DNA of 64,000 nt. It comes from Diphasiastrum complanatum (lineage: Eukaryota > Streptophyta > Lycopodiopsida > Lycopodiales > Lycopodiaceae). Position 1 is the first letter of the stretch; every line of letters starts with the position of its first letter. Below, one piece after another: positions 1-11,359 of the stretch. Under the pieces are notes generated by a model. The model was not told where the DNA came from, did no database searches, and saw only the letters and a program-made list of their open reading frames with translations. Location: assembly GCA_029204225.1 (NCBI GenBank), contig CM055097.1:12171777-12235776 (forward strand). The letters are read 5' to 3'. The position numbers were made by a program, and so were the translations under genes.

Positions 1-1880
1 GGCATGTACAGAATGTTTTTGATGTTATTTAAACTTCTAGACATTAAATTGAAATCATAGAACACTATATTTGCAGAAATAAGGGAGTCAGTGATGAATG
101 GCTATTAGAAAACACAGTTTCAAAATATAGATAAATGCAAAATGAAAGTACATGTGCTAATGCTTAAATAGAAATTACATGGGTACTAAGAAGTCGTGCA
201 AGAACATGAAACATTGACATATATATAAACTAAACATTTTGAGAATCATGAAAAAAATTCACCAAACCCTAAATTCTAAACCTTAACATTTCAAAAAAAG
301 TTACTTAACACTCTACTTCAAGCACAAGCTTCCACATAGAGGAAATCAAAGACATCTATGTGATTCAGCTTAAAATGATAGTTCGGTACTGGCCATACAA
401 TTAGTAAAAAAGTAAAATCTGAATCTCTGATCCAAAAGCTATGCCATATCACAATTGGCCTGATCTAGGCTGGACATATGTATAGAGATTATCTACGCAG
501 TGCAATTACATAACCTACAAGTCTTGGTCTCCCACTTTCTATCATTATCGTTTGAAATAAAATACAAAGCCCTCTCTAGTTATGCATATATTATATGGGA
601 TCCCTTGACATTTTATTCCACTTCTAAGCCAATTAATCACCTAAGGGCTCCATATTCATTTTTAGTGAAAGGTTTGGGGCTTTCTAGAATAAACTTGCAG
701 GCCGGTGTTTCATCATTTGGGTCCAGCCTTGCCCTAATTGATAAATTTTAAAAAGTCTCCACTTTGGCCCTCAAGTATAGATTGCAGTGAGACAAAGTTC
801 ATTAACCGACTATAATCTGTTATGAGAACTCAATGAACTCAAAATTTCATTGTAAGTGACATCTATGGTCCTTGTAAGGATCTCTCATAACAGATTATAG
901 TTCGTTCAAAATCTTAGTTTGAGTTTGCTTTGTGATCATCTATTGCTGTCTTTTTAACTTTGGGATGCCATGTCCATGGGATTGTGCTCATAACTTGGTA
1001 TCTGTGCATTTTTTAGGGGCTCATGGTGACTCAATTTTTTTAATGGTTGACCCATATTCTTCTCCAACAATGATTGCTAATTGGGATGCATCTCTAATAC
1101 TAATGCAGTTTCAATCCCCTGATTCTTCAAGAGTTTTTTGAGCAATTGTTGTTCGGGAGCACATTATCTACACACTATCACCTCCAGCAATTGTTTTTCT
1201 GAAGACGATCTATCTTCTGCGGGTTCACAACATCAGCAGCAGGCTATCTAGAGGTTGTTCCTTGCAATATATCTACCTTCTTAAAGATACTTTGTATGCA
1301 TTATGTTTATCAACAATTTGTTTTGCAGAGCAAATCTTGCAGAATAAGAACCCTCTTGCCAACTGATTGGCCATCAATTAAATATTTGGAGGATTCACAT
1401 GGTGAGAGCTCATCTCTATGAGTTAGCTTGCATTGATGAGAGCATTAAGGAAGGAGAACTTGTTCAAGTTTTTTCTTAATGGATTGTGGGCTTCTTCAGC
1501 CAACAATCAACTACACCCATCCTTAGCAATGCAATTTTTGCTTCTTTTTTAGTTGCATAATAAAAGACAGCATCTAATAGATCAATTCAGAGATTTTGGT
1601 ACAAACCTAGGCTGGAAGAATGGCCTTTCAAGCAGACGAAAAGCTGCAGTAGTTGCAAATCCACTTCGAAAATCTTCCTTATCACTTAACCAAGAGTTTT
1701 GTGTGCCTGTACAAGTTAAAGACAATTATAGAAAATCAAGAATCTCATGGAACCTGCAAATTATCTAACCTGCAAACATTTCTGAGCTAGCGTTCAAAAA
1801 AAGCGTGTTAATGGATTGAAGACATGTGATGGAAAACAGCGATGGAAAGCTGGAAAGCCTAAAGACATGTAAATGAGCGC
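1..1880. other. No recognisable gene
   Basis: I see no conserved domain in any frame. Open frames are short and look like chance. A pyrimidine-rich stretch ending in TTTGCAG near 1,328 looks like a splice acceptor, but no supported exon follows. An inverted repeat at 809-901 is listed separately. Confidence 0.5.
809..901. repeat. Inverted repeat with 19-bp perfect arms
   Basis: The arms are 809-827 (ACTATAATCTGTTATGAGA) and its exact reverse complement at 883-901, separated by 55 nt. It could fold as a hairpin or be a remnant of a small inverted-repeat element. I could not identify a target duplication. Confidence 0.7.
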
Positions 1881-1884
1881 ACCA

Positions 1885-2050
1885 GCAGCACGGAAAGCAG
1901 CCTAACGAAGCTGAGAGAGCAATACTGTAACCGAATCAGGCTGAGATAGCAAAACAACAACCGAATCAGAGAGCATAACCAAATCCGAGAGCAAAACCGC
2001 AGCTGAGAGAGCAAAAGGGCATTCAAATCCAAGAGCAGCACCGAATAGGA
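1885..2050. repeat. Degenerate GA-rich short tandem repeat
   Basis: Variants of GCTGAGAGAGCAA and AACCGAATCAG recur several times with irregular 15-25 nt spacing. The open frames across it on the minus strand are Leu/Ser-rich by-products of the repeat, not a gene. Confidence 0.55.
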
Positions 2051-4490
2051 CTGGGGAGAACGATGCTGTGGGCTGAGAGAGCATTGAAAGGAAGCAGCAT
2101 CAGGGCTCGCGCCAATGTGGAGTGTTTCAAATTCTTTTGAAATGCTCCCCCTCAATAAAGATTGTCATTTTTATTTTTAAATACGCTTTTCGAGTTTTCT
2201 ACGTCAACATTGCTTCATGGCGATGCCTCCAACATGAGTAAGTTTGAGGAACTACGTAGGCCTCCACACATTTTGTGTTGCAAAACCCTATAACCAATGT
2301 TGCTTCTCTTTTCGGCCCTGCCGCCCAACGATCCTATTTCGAAGTGTTTTTTGTTTGAAACGTCAGAAATGTTATAGAATGTTATTAACATTGACTGACG
2401 GTGACTATCAAAGTTCGTATAGACTTCCTTCTCTCAAGACATTTACATCCTCAAAATTGAAGTCAAGCACAAGCATTTTCACACTTTCAATGTTGTGAAG
2501 ATTGGCCTTCCATGATTACATATCATATGCATATTGCTTCATACTAGAAGTTCTAGCTTTTAAGCCACATCGTTCACTCATTTAATAATTTAAGCTTACC
2601 AGTCCAAATTACACTTAAATCCCTTGGGATTCACGGATACACCCAATCACCTTCTTGAGCATCTTGAGCATGCACTTGATACTAGTTTAGCATTGACTTG
2701 CTCCTACATTCTCGAGGATAGACATCGTTCCATTTGAAGATTTCTGAATCTCTGTCACTGTCCTTTGCTCTTTAATATGTCCTTATGATAGTGAAAAAAA
2801 TATTTCGACTCCAAATCAACCTTCAAACAAGGAATCAAGTTTGGTCCCTATTGATTGGTCGAGTGCAAGATAGGTACACAAAGCACCACTTTTCCAAAAA
2901 AAAATCTTGCTTCAGAAAAGAATGTGATTGCTTTGATTCAACTCTCATACCATAATAAAAGCTTGAATAAATAGTCATGAATCACTTCTAGATGAATTTT
3001 GGAAAAATAAATTTTACCCTTTGACCACTATCAAACTGGTTTTACTCGAGATTGCCAAACTAGCATTCACGAGTAACAGTCTTGGCAACGGCTCCACAAA
3101 CACCTTGATCTTTAATGGCCCCTCCACGTGATTAACTTTTCGTAGTATGAAACTCATAGCAAGTACAATCAATATAATCCATTGGATTTTCATCAATAGA
3201 CAAGTGTGAAATCACTACTCAACTTGGGTGTAGGCATCAATGTCAAAAGGCTCAAATGATGTCAATGTGAGTGCAAAGCTCGCTTGAGAAAATCCCAGAT
3301 GTCATCTCAGATTTGATATTAGTAAGCTTTTCTACTTTGTTTCATGCACAAACTTAGCATTACTAGTTGTTTGGTGAGTCACAAGACCATCCACTTGCTA
3401 CTTGAGATCTTGTATTTTGGAAGAAGTTCAATGTTGTCTTTGTGCTGCCATATTCTAGCTCACAGAAAATATTATATCCTTCCATCAGTGGTAGCAAAGG
3501 ATTCAAGACCATCTATCTAAATTTCACTTTTTTCCATACACTTGACGTGAGATTTTGGGTATTTTTATCTAATCATGCCAATATTTATTCAAATTGTCAT
3601 CGATTTTATGCTAATCCAATACTTATAGTATTTTTGAAGTACAACGTTCTAGGTAATCCTCCATACTTAATGGTGAACAGTTTCACTATATTTGCTACTA
3701 TAACATGTAAGATCATGTTATCTACGAATCTGAATGGACACTCACAAATATTCGCATAGGGAATAATATCGATTAGGTCAATTTTAGTTCATCATGTAGC
3801 AGCTTGCTAGATAAATTCTTAGACTTTAATATCGATTCAGATGTGATGTACTTATTTAAATTTGCTGATGCGAATCGAAGGAATCACGAACGCGAAAAGC
3901 AACAATTCGGATGGATTTCAGATATGATGGCTGGTCACTGCCAACTGTATCATTCCTACAGTCCTCCAGAATGTAGACAGACACTGCCGATCTACATTTT
4001 GCTTAACACAGCATTCAACAATATCAAACCAAGGTGCGAAATTAAATGAACAAGTGAATCAGACACACGAATAGCAGCAAAACTAATTTACATTCAAAAT
4101 CATACAATCATATGGATTAATAATGTGCACAATAACTACAAAATCATCTATTGATCTTTCTGATTCTTCGAGCACTGCATGCAGATCCACGTAGTGCGTT
4201 GGCGTGAGAGAGATACAGTTCTCTCATGAATTCGTGTCTCGCTTACTAGCGGACTTGTGGATCTACAGATCCTATGCAAAAATTGTCTCGCACGCAGGCG
4301 GACTCGTATTTTGTATTTTCGTCTTCTTTTGCTTACTAGCATTAGACTTCTTCGTTTTGTACCATGCATTAACCAGAAAGTATATAGTCACGTCGTGTAA
4401 CTTCTAGATTAGATTGATTAAACATCTACAACTAATCACGAATTACAAGAGTGGCAGATTAGCCATGACCTAGAGTGCATCTACTGATGT
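2051..4490. other. No recognisable gene; degenerate repeat-like DNA
   Basis: No domain was recognised on either strand. The segment 4,140-4,290 contains short inverted motifs (AGATCCAC and GTGGATCT about 70 nt apart) and may be a degenerate LTR of the copia fragment at 4,776-5,125. That link is only positional. Confidence 0.4.
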
Positions 4491-4775
4491 CATGATATCA
4501 GATCAGATATCTGTACTTTTGGGTACTTGCATGATCTTCCTGATCTTTAGGATTGTGAGGGTAGAAAAGGTGTCGCGACGATTTTCGTGTCGCTTCGAGT
4601 TGTTTGACTTTCTCATCGTCTGACTTTCTCCCGCTGTACCACGAAAAATTCTCTTTCACGAATTTTTGTCGTTCGTGTCTTTTCGTCAGGGTGTTCGCGA
4701 ACATTTTTGTTAGAGTGAGGGCTGAAAGCTAGCAAGGCTTTGGTAATAGAAACGTTTTGTTTCTTCAGCTCCCTC
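4491..4775 (-). other. Degenerate copia 3' tail
   Basis: This lies downstream, on the minus strand, of the copia RNase H fragment, where a polypurine tract and LTR would be expected. Charged residues rich in Lys, Arg and Glu are encoded, but no domain or clear LTR boundary can be defined. Confidence 0.3.
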
Positions 4776-5125
4776 TCAAAGCATGATAGCTTGACTGCTC
4801 CTCTGTCTCTCAAAAAGACCTTTGTCTAGGGCTTTCGTGATAATGTTAGCAACCATGTCTTTCGTTCCAATGAAGGTGGTCTGCAACATCTTCTTCTCAA
4901 TCAAATCCCTGATCAAGTGGTACTTGATCGCGATGTATTTCGTTCTTGAGTGGAACACAGGATCTTTCGTTAGATGTATTGCAAATGTGTTATCCATCTG
5001 CAAAACCAGAGGCTCGTTCCTTGTTTTGCACAATTCGTCCAAAAACTGCTTGAGCCAAATTATTTCATTGGTCATCTTTGTTGATGCAACGTACTCTGCT
5101 TCGCAGGATGACTGAGCCACAATGG
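4776..5125 (-). pseudogene. Ty1/copia RNase H, C-terminal fragment
   Basis: The minus strand encodes the end of a copia polyprotein. It opens with AQSSCEAEYVAST, the variant of the SSTEAEY box common to copia RNase H. QMDNTFAIHL follows, then HSRTKYIAIKYH and IREL-like residues, and then the T-K-D-M-V-A-N-I-I-T-K-A tail. In intact elements this enzyme removes the RNA strand during reverse transcription. About 114 residues remain. The reverse transcriptase, integrase and gag expected upstream (at higher coordinates) are absent, so this is a truncated relic. No LTR pair could be assigned. Confidence 0.85.
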
Positions 5126-5584
5126 TCTGCTTCTTGCTGGCACTTTCATAGTCAATAATGAAAGGTATGATGTTATTTCAAGACAGTAAGGAGGCTTGGA
5201 TGGATCTCAAAGCCTTGCACGAATTTGTACTTTATCATGCCAATCTGGATTATGTATCATTTGCATTCATAGACTCCATGATACCTACAACTCCATTTAA
5301 TGTTTCAAATTTAGTCAGTCATTTGCTATGCCCTCACTTTAAGGAAGAACCAAAACTTTCATAAGTGAAGCACACCAGTGATTAAGGGGGATAAGAGGTG
5401 TATGTTATCTGCTCTACTTTTGCAGTTATCATCTGCCCTAAAGGAAAAAGCTAACAAAGGTCGGTAGGCCCATGATTTGAAAAGGTACTGCTATTGTAAG
5501 GATCACCAAATGAAGATCTGACTAGATCCTGTTGCAAAACAACCAAAATGACACTTGTGGAGCAAACCACCCATCCAAACCTAG
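5126..5584. other. No recognisable gene
   Basis: A spacer between the copia relic and the gypsy LTR. A short plus-strand open frame (5,158-5,364) has no recognisable domain. Confidence 0.4.
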
Positions 5585-5982
5585 ATCCCTCTTGGAGTTT
5601 CCTCCTGGACCTAGCCCCCAAGCCATAGTGAAGAACCTAAGAGAGAGGAGGAGAGACAGACTCAAGAAACTGAATTTCCAATAGGAGGATGGGCGAGTTT
5701 CCAATGGACATATTCTCTTCATGAGAGAGAGAATATTCTCCCTAGGATTCCCATGCAACCTATATTGAGCTATTGACCTCCTATTCTTGCATTAAAGCAG
5801 TCACTCACTATGCATGTGCTCCTATGTCCAATTATAGGTCTGGGCCCTCATATGATTATTAATTACTATACAGTCCAAGCCCAGAATGACGAGGCATAAC
5901 CAATAACTATACACATCTGGAGTGACCGGCTATCCACATCAGGAATTATTTCGATTTCTTTATATAGGACATGGACGTAACA
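5585..5982 (-). repeat. Ty3/gypsy LTR, copy 1 (minus orientation)
   Basis: Read on the minus strand, the LTR begins TGTTACGTCC just after a purine-rich tract (complement of CTTTCCCCCTT). The same sequence recurs at 6,279-6,676, and a diverged relative lies at about 40,690-41,177. The 3' end of the LTR was not resolved; 5,585 is where similarity to copy 2 begins. Confidence 0.75.
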
Positions 5983-6278
5983 TTCTTTCCCCCTTAAACT
6001 AGTTCTGTCCTCATAACGAGTAACTAAGGAAAATCCAATTTGTATGCTTTTTAACTCTTCCCATGAATCATTATCCTCAATTTCACCAACCAACCTAAGC
6101 AAGCACACAGAGATAGAACAATTTCTCAATTGTTTGTCTCTAATCCTGAGTACTCATTCAGGGGTCCAAAGGTACATTGAGCGATAAATCTTCCAAATGG
6201 GCAAAATCTTCAATACATCAAAGTGTCATTATCATATAAACTAAATTTACATGATACACCGGATGAGCAGTCGACCAA
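5983..6278 (-). pseudogene. Ty3/gypsy chromodomain tail
   Basis: The minus strand encodes RNCSISVCLLRLVGEIEDND followed by SWEEL. This corresponds to the chromodomain consensus at the end of chromovirus integrases (R-N-R-S-I-x-E-C-L-x-R-W-K-G, then D-D-x-W-E). The chromodomain directs integration toward modified chromatin. The key aromatic residues are partly lost. The fragment abuts the purine tract and LTR at 5,982, as expected for a gypsy 3' end. A homologous but better preserved tail is at 41,190-41,350. Confidence 0.7.
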
Positions 6279-6676
6279 ATCCCTCTTGGAGTTTCCTCCT
6301 GGACCTAGCCCCCAAGCCATAGTGAAGAACCTAAGAGAGAGGAGGAGAGACAGGCTCAAGAAACTGAATTTCCAATAGGAGGATGGGCGAGTTTCCAATG
6401 GACATATTCTCTTCATGAGAGAGAGAATATTCTCCCTAGGATCCCCATGCAACCTATATTGAGCTATTGACCTCTTGTTCTTGCATTAAGGCAGTCATTC
6501 ACTATGCATGTGCTCCTATGTCCAATTATAGGTCTGGGCCCTCATATGATTATTCATTACTTTACAGGCCAAGCCCGAAATGACGAGGCATAACCAATAA
6601 CTATATACATCTGGAGTGAGCGACTATCCACGTCAGGAATTATTTCGATTCCTTTATACAGGACATGGACGTAACA
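6279..6676 (-). repeat. Ty3/gypsy LTR, copy 2 (minus orientation)
   Basis: Nearly the same as 5,585-5,982, offset by 694 bp. It also starts TGTTACGTCC on the minus strand beside a C-rich (purine on minus) tract. With its short pol tail it forms the second unit of a direct tandem. Confidence 0.75.
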
Positions 6677-6770
6677 TTCTCCCCCCCTTAAATTAGTTAT
6701 GTCCTCAGAACGAGTAACTAGGGAAAATCCAATATGTATGCTTTTAACTCTTCCCATGAATCATTATCCT
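6677..6770 (-). pseudogene. Ty3/gypsy pol tail, truncated second unit
   Basis: About 94 bp corresponding to the end of the gypsy polyprotein and the polypurine tract. It matches 5,983-6,077 and stops abruptly at 6,770, where the tandem similarity ends. Confidence 0.6.
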
Positions 6771-6779
6771 AAGTTATTG

Positions 6780-7330
6780 ACTATATCCCAGTGAGCTCAT
6801 ATACATATATTGGATGACAGAGTCTAACTGATGTCAAGGATAACCACTGAATTCAGTTGGAATTCAGCAGAACTTTATAATCTCTAGATGTGGTTCTAGG
6901 TGATTGTATAAAGTTTATTATTTGTTAAAGACAAATGTTATAATGGTCTTTAATCACTAGGTTGATTGTAGAATTTGGAACTCATAATCTGGTTAAGAAT
7001 TGAGATTGAAGAATATTCTTGGAATCCAGTAATTTTCCTTGTGGAAAAGATTTCAGAATGTTTCTTATATTTTCTGAGTGGTATGTTGTGCATATACTCT
7101 AGTATCTCTAAATGATTAAGTATGGGTTTAGAATCTGATAGATTATGATTGACGAATCATAAGATTCTAAATGTTTATGATTGACGGATCATAAATTGAT
7201 ACTTAAAGGTCATTAGATGATTATATGGGAAATATGATGATTCTTAAGATGATGAGTAATTCTTGATCAATTGGTGGAGTTAAAATTTAGATTTGTTACT
7301 TGAACTCTAAATTTGTGTACAAACTTGAGA
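6780..7330 (+). repeat. Diverged repeat, inverted partner at 30.1-30.7 kb
   Basis: The order of blocks here is recognisable in the reverse complement of about 30,080-30,720: TGATTAAGTATGG, then ATGATTGACGAATCAT, then TTTATGATTGACGGATCAT. No protein is encoded. It is probably non-coding spacer of a retrotransposon family. Confidence 0.55.
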
Positions 7331-7599
7331 TTGTTTGGATCTCACAGGCATTTTCATTAAGTAATTGTTTACTTATGAGGAATTTGCTTACCTTTTCAAA
7401 TTGTAGTCAAGGAATGATTGTGTACTGTTTTTCAGCCTAAAATCTCCGGTTAATTAGGAGCAGTTAAGTCTATCAAGATTGAATGGTTGCTATTTTCTGG
7501 TATATGATGCTAGGGATAGAGCACTTATCTCAGGAGAGTATTTGGGGTACTCATGACTGATTTGAAGTCATATTTATCCTGATGGCTTTCCTAAGAGAT

Positions 7600-7840
7600 T
7601 TTGGTGGGATGAGTTTTGTACCAAGAAGCATTTATGATAGGTCTACAAGTAATTTGTGGATAGTCTTGGACTATAATTGTTTTGGATCTTTAACTTTTGA
7701 ACATTGATTTCCAGTGTAAGGTGAGGACTCACCCAGTGATTCATGTTAATTGAGGTACATGAAGGTGATGTTATTAGATTGGAGAGAATCAAACCCAATA
7801 GGAAAATTTATTTTTTAGTGTACTTATAAAGGTCGTATAG
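7600..7840 (+). pseudogene. Possible gypsy integrase C-terminal scrap
   Basis: A frame reads T-H-P-V-I-H-V-N, close to the HPVFHVS box of gypsy integrase C-termini. The surrounding nucleotides (GTACATGAAGGTGATGTTA) recur at 33,120-33,150 in a similar context. Stops are frequent and no longer domain survives, so this is tentative. Confidence 0.3.
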
Positions 7841-7953
7841 TATTTCAATGTAGAGACAGATAATTTGAGAATTATCCCATCTTTAAATTCTTATTTTATC
7901 AAGAACATGTATGGAAATGTCCAGGTTTCCAGCTCCAATAACTTGCATGTCAC
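7841..7953. other. Short spacer, nothing seen
   Basis: AT-rich spacer between the gypsy scrap and the kinase fragment. Confidence 0.3.
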
Positions 7954-8226
7954 TTGGACCGCTTCCGTTGTGTCTCAGTCACACTTGCATTGCCAGTTGC
8001 CACCATCTTTAATACCTCTCTTTTAGAACCTGAGACACAAGAGTGTAATGTCATGAGGGAGATTGGAGTCATGTACAAGGGTGAGCTACATGATGGCGCC
8101 AACATTGATGTCACTTTGATGGAAGTTGTTGTGGTGAGTAGTAGAGGGCTTAGTGAATTTCAAGCTGAGATAGCAATGTTGACAAAGGTGAGATACTGCG
8201 ACTTTTTGCTTTGGGCTGATAGCTGA
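7954..8226 (+). pseudogene. Receptor-like kinase fragment (TMK-like)
   Basis: One frame encodes GVMYKGELHDG, then VVSSRGLSEFQAEIAMLTKV. This matches the glycine-loop to helix-C region of plant leucine-rich-repeat receptor kinases of the TMK group (family pattern G-V-V-Y-K-G-E-L-H-D-G ... V-S-S-K-G-L-x-E-F-x-x-E-I-x-V-L-T-K-V-R-H). In a working kinase this region binds ATP. Here the residues that should be A-V-K-R-M read D-V-T-L-M, so the ATP-anchoring lysine is missing. No catalytic loop or activation segment follows before a stop. It is a small captured or degraded gene piece with no neighbouring kinase exons in the window. Confidence 0.7.
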
Positions 8227-9705
8227 GCTCGCCTATGAGGTAACAATACTGGACTGATGCAGTGATCATAGGGTGGGCAAATGTGGCGCACTTTGTCGCA
8301 CATGCTCATTTGTTATTATAGGAACCATGAGGATCGTTTAGCACATGCACCCGTAGTTTTGAATTGTTCTGAGAGATGGTGTATGTACATATTGCATAGG
8401 TTTTATATCTGTCAGACGCAGCTTACCAGATATAGTTTTCACCTCCTCACATGTACTTGCTAGTATTGTAGGTAGAGTGATGGTGTTCCAGGCGGTCGTA
8501 GTGCATTGCATTTTCTGTGACATGCATTTTCATTTCTTTCTCTAAGATTTTCTAGGTTTTGAAATAGTGCCCATGGCTTATATTTGGCGCGAGTTGCAAA
8601 AAAAATAAAAAATGCTACCACTAATTTCATAATACCAATTTTTTTTTTGGGTCACATTTAGTTTAACGCTCATTCTATATGCATTTGGAAATAAATAGTA
8701 CTATTATCCCAAATAGGCCATTCCACATGGGCACCATTTCTTGTGGATTTTGGAAACAATTAAGGGGTCAGGGTCCACAACCAACCGCCGTCATTTGGTC
8801 TCCCAACTTCCTGTGCCTCCATCGCTCTCCTGTTGTTCCATCCTTTGCTCTCCTGCCTTTCCCTCCATCGCTCTCCTGCTACTCTGCATGTTATTCACTC
8901 TCTGATAGCATGCAGTCTCTGCTATTCGCTCTCGCCTTAATAATTATATGGTTAGCGTTATTGATAAGTACCAAGGGTCTTATGATGACTATTTTCTTTG
9001 ACAATCTGCTAAATAATATTTGTGTCGAAAGGACCACATCAATAAAAGCTATAACATATAAAAAAGGATATAAGAAAGATTAATTATTATTTTAGATTAC
9101 TTCAAGATTTTAATTTAGCATGAGAGTTGAGGAACTGAGTTCGTCAACAATACCAATGTTGTAGGAATAGAATGGAATGGAAAACTTAAATATAGCTATG
9201 TCTAGTTGATGAACTAAGCTCAACAAAATTGTTGTCTTGATAAAAGTATATTGGTTTCAACAATTGCTTACAATGAAAATGCCCACATCTAACATTATAA
9301 CTAACGTTGTCCTTATTTTTCACAAAGTGAGTTCAAAAAAAATTCCAACAACCAATTACACTAAACTTTTACGATTGTTTATAGTAAAACACTATCCATT
9401 TGTGTGGTAACCGTGTGAAAAATAATTATTGCTTTATATTTAATAGCAATGCTTTTACTATGAGTGATAGCAGACAAACTCAGTTCATCAACATTACATA
9501 TGGTTGTGCTATAGAATGCAAACGATGAAATCATAACCATGTCCAGTTAACGAACCAAATTCATCAAGATTATTTCAAATACGACATAATAGTCAAGTAA
9601 TAATTATATGGTCAACGTTAATGATAAGTACCAAGGGTCATAAGACAATGTGATACTGGTCCACAATGCTCAAGGGATAAGAAATGACAATCAAAATAGA
9701 TCAGA
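8227..9705. other. No gene; flanked by a short direct repeat
   Basis: No domain was recognised. The open frame at 8,679-9,083 is Leu/Ser-rich with no known features. A diverged direct repeat of about 50 bp (8,939-8,988 and 9,600-9,648, sharing GATAAGTACCAAGGGTC) brackets part of this stretch. Confidence 0.45.
8939..9648 (+). repeat. Pair of ~50-bp direct repeats 660 bp apart
   Basis: Copy 1 starts at 8,939 and copy 2 at 9,600. Both start AATAATTATATGGT and contain GATAAGTACCAAGGGTC, with a few substitutions. They could be the ends of a small non-autonomous element or a local duplication. Confidence 0.6.
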
Positions 9706-10503
9706 TTGCGACATGGGTGGTTGAAATTTCTAAAAAAAACGTTTTTACAATTAAAGATTGGCACTTGGTCCATTATGGACTATGAAACCGTGCTTAATAA
9801 CCTGCTCTTTCATGGAAAGGGAGGCATGTCAAACGCTTCCATTTTTCTATGTTCTGGAGCCAAAAAAATTGCTACCAACATTCAGGTATAATGTGTCTTG
9901 AAAAGCATTTTGTAATTGCTAATTTCAAACCCTTATGTTATATATGGCATCATTTCTATCTTAGACTCAAGAAACACAACACGGTGCTTATTGATTATTC
10001 ATCATACAAATCATGCATGAATAGTTTATTGAATTGTATATTTCTAGACCAACAACAACTATCTTAATGATGTCCTATGGCCATACTTAGAACAAATGAA
10101 AGAAGCTCCAAACATTGAGAGCTATGTAAATTCACATTCCATTGGACAAAAAGTGGTTACTACTAGTCATCCGTACTACAATTTGCTTAGAGAAGTGATA
10201 GACGTTCCTTGGGACTCGTGGAAATCAAAAAATTTTACATAGGAACAAAAATTGCACCAAGTTGGAGGTTTGGCTACTGGGATGGCACACGAGCAAACTT
10301 CATTATGCGAGGTGTTGGAATTAGAACAGGTGGAGCTTCTTTATGCTCTTGTGCAGAAACCCAAGCCATGGAAGCTTTCAAGAGGAGATGTATTTGCTAT
10401 TTGTACACATTTTGGGCTCCAACAAGATAAATTTGGTGAACAAGCAATGAGAGCGTACATAATCAATTTGGTGAATAGACTCAAGCAAGAAAGAGCAATG
10501 TAA
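9706..10503 (+). pseudogene. NLI/FCP1-like HAD phosphatase pseudogene, left copy
   Basis: Three frames in succession encode parts of an NLI-interacting-factor-like (small CTD phosphatase) domain: IGTWSIMDYETVLNNLLFHG, then FWSQKNCYQHSG and NTVLIDYSSYKS, then YLNDVLWPYLEQMKEAPNIE. The family pattern is W-S-Q-x-x-C-x-x-T-G, then N-T-L-L-I-D-D-S-P-Y-K, then L-x-x-L-W-P-Y-L. A C-terminal extension ends in VNRLKQERAM. The N-terminal DxDxT catalytic motif is not present. Two frameshifts (near 9,855 and 10,040) and a TAG near 10,240 interrupt it. The D of IDDS is Y in this copy. From 9,866 onward it is duplicated inverted at 42,785-43,859 with the same frameshift and stop, so it was already dead when copied. 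Confidence 0.75.
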
Positions 10504-10940
10504 TTTATTCATTTGTTTTACCATTTTGGCAGATGACATTCACATATAGAAAATACTTGTTGGATAACTTCTATTGATCGTCACTTTTACATTGGTTTTT
10601 CACTTTAGATACTCATGACTATTTTAAACAAAAAGTACGCACTATGAAATAAAAATTTTGAACATTGTATGTTTGTTTATTTGTTTCAATGTATCTTTGC
10701 AATGATTATAGCATTAATTGTAGATAATACCATCACTATATAAATATCATGTAAAAAAATTGATTTTTATGTTTGTATATATTTTTCTTGTGTAAATTGT
10801 ACAATGTTTGGATGAATCTATATTCACATTCTACAATGTTTAGAAATAAGTTATGCTTGTGTTGACGTGAATACTATCACCTGAAATTGATAAGTCTAGT
10901 ATGCTTACATAATATACAAGATTCAACATTAAAAAAAAAA
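9866..10940 (+). repeat. Left arm of a 1.07-kb inverted duplication
   Basis: By eye almost identical to the reverse complement of 42,785-43,859, with only scattered substitutions. The arm runs from the middle of the phosphatase pseudogene to an A-run at 10,931-10,940. The arms lie about 31.8 kb apart. Confidence 0.9.
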
Positions 10941-11359
10941 GTGCCCATTAAAATTACATGATAATATATTTAGGCAATTGAAAGTACATGATTCAAGTAA
11001 AAGTTATTTCTAAACAGAATATATAGCTCAGCAAGAAAAGATTGCAATTCAAGCATGTTGTCAACAATAAAAAAATAGAAATGTCGTATAATGTTGCATA
11101 TGAAAAACATCAATTCATCATTCTATAAGGGCATTTTGCAACTACCATACTAATTAAAAAAAAAAAAAATTTATCAAATCGAGATATCTTCTTTTCATAT
11201 TGGCAATACACGATTTAAAATAAATTTATTTTCAAAAGACCTATTTAGTTCGGCTAAAAACTTCCAATACAAGCATGTTCTCAACAATAAGAATTCGAAA
11301 TGAATTATGAATAGATGAAAAACATTTGTTTATAATTCTATAATAGCACTTAGCAGTTT
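10941..11359. other. AT-rich spacer, no gene
   Basis: Homopolymer A/T runs and no supported reading frame. Confidence 0.5.
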
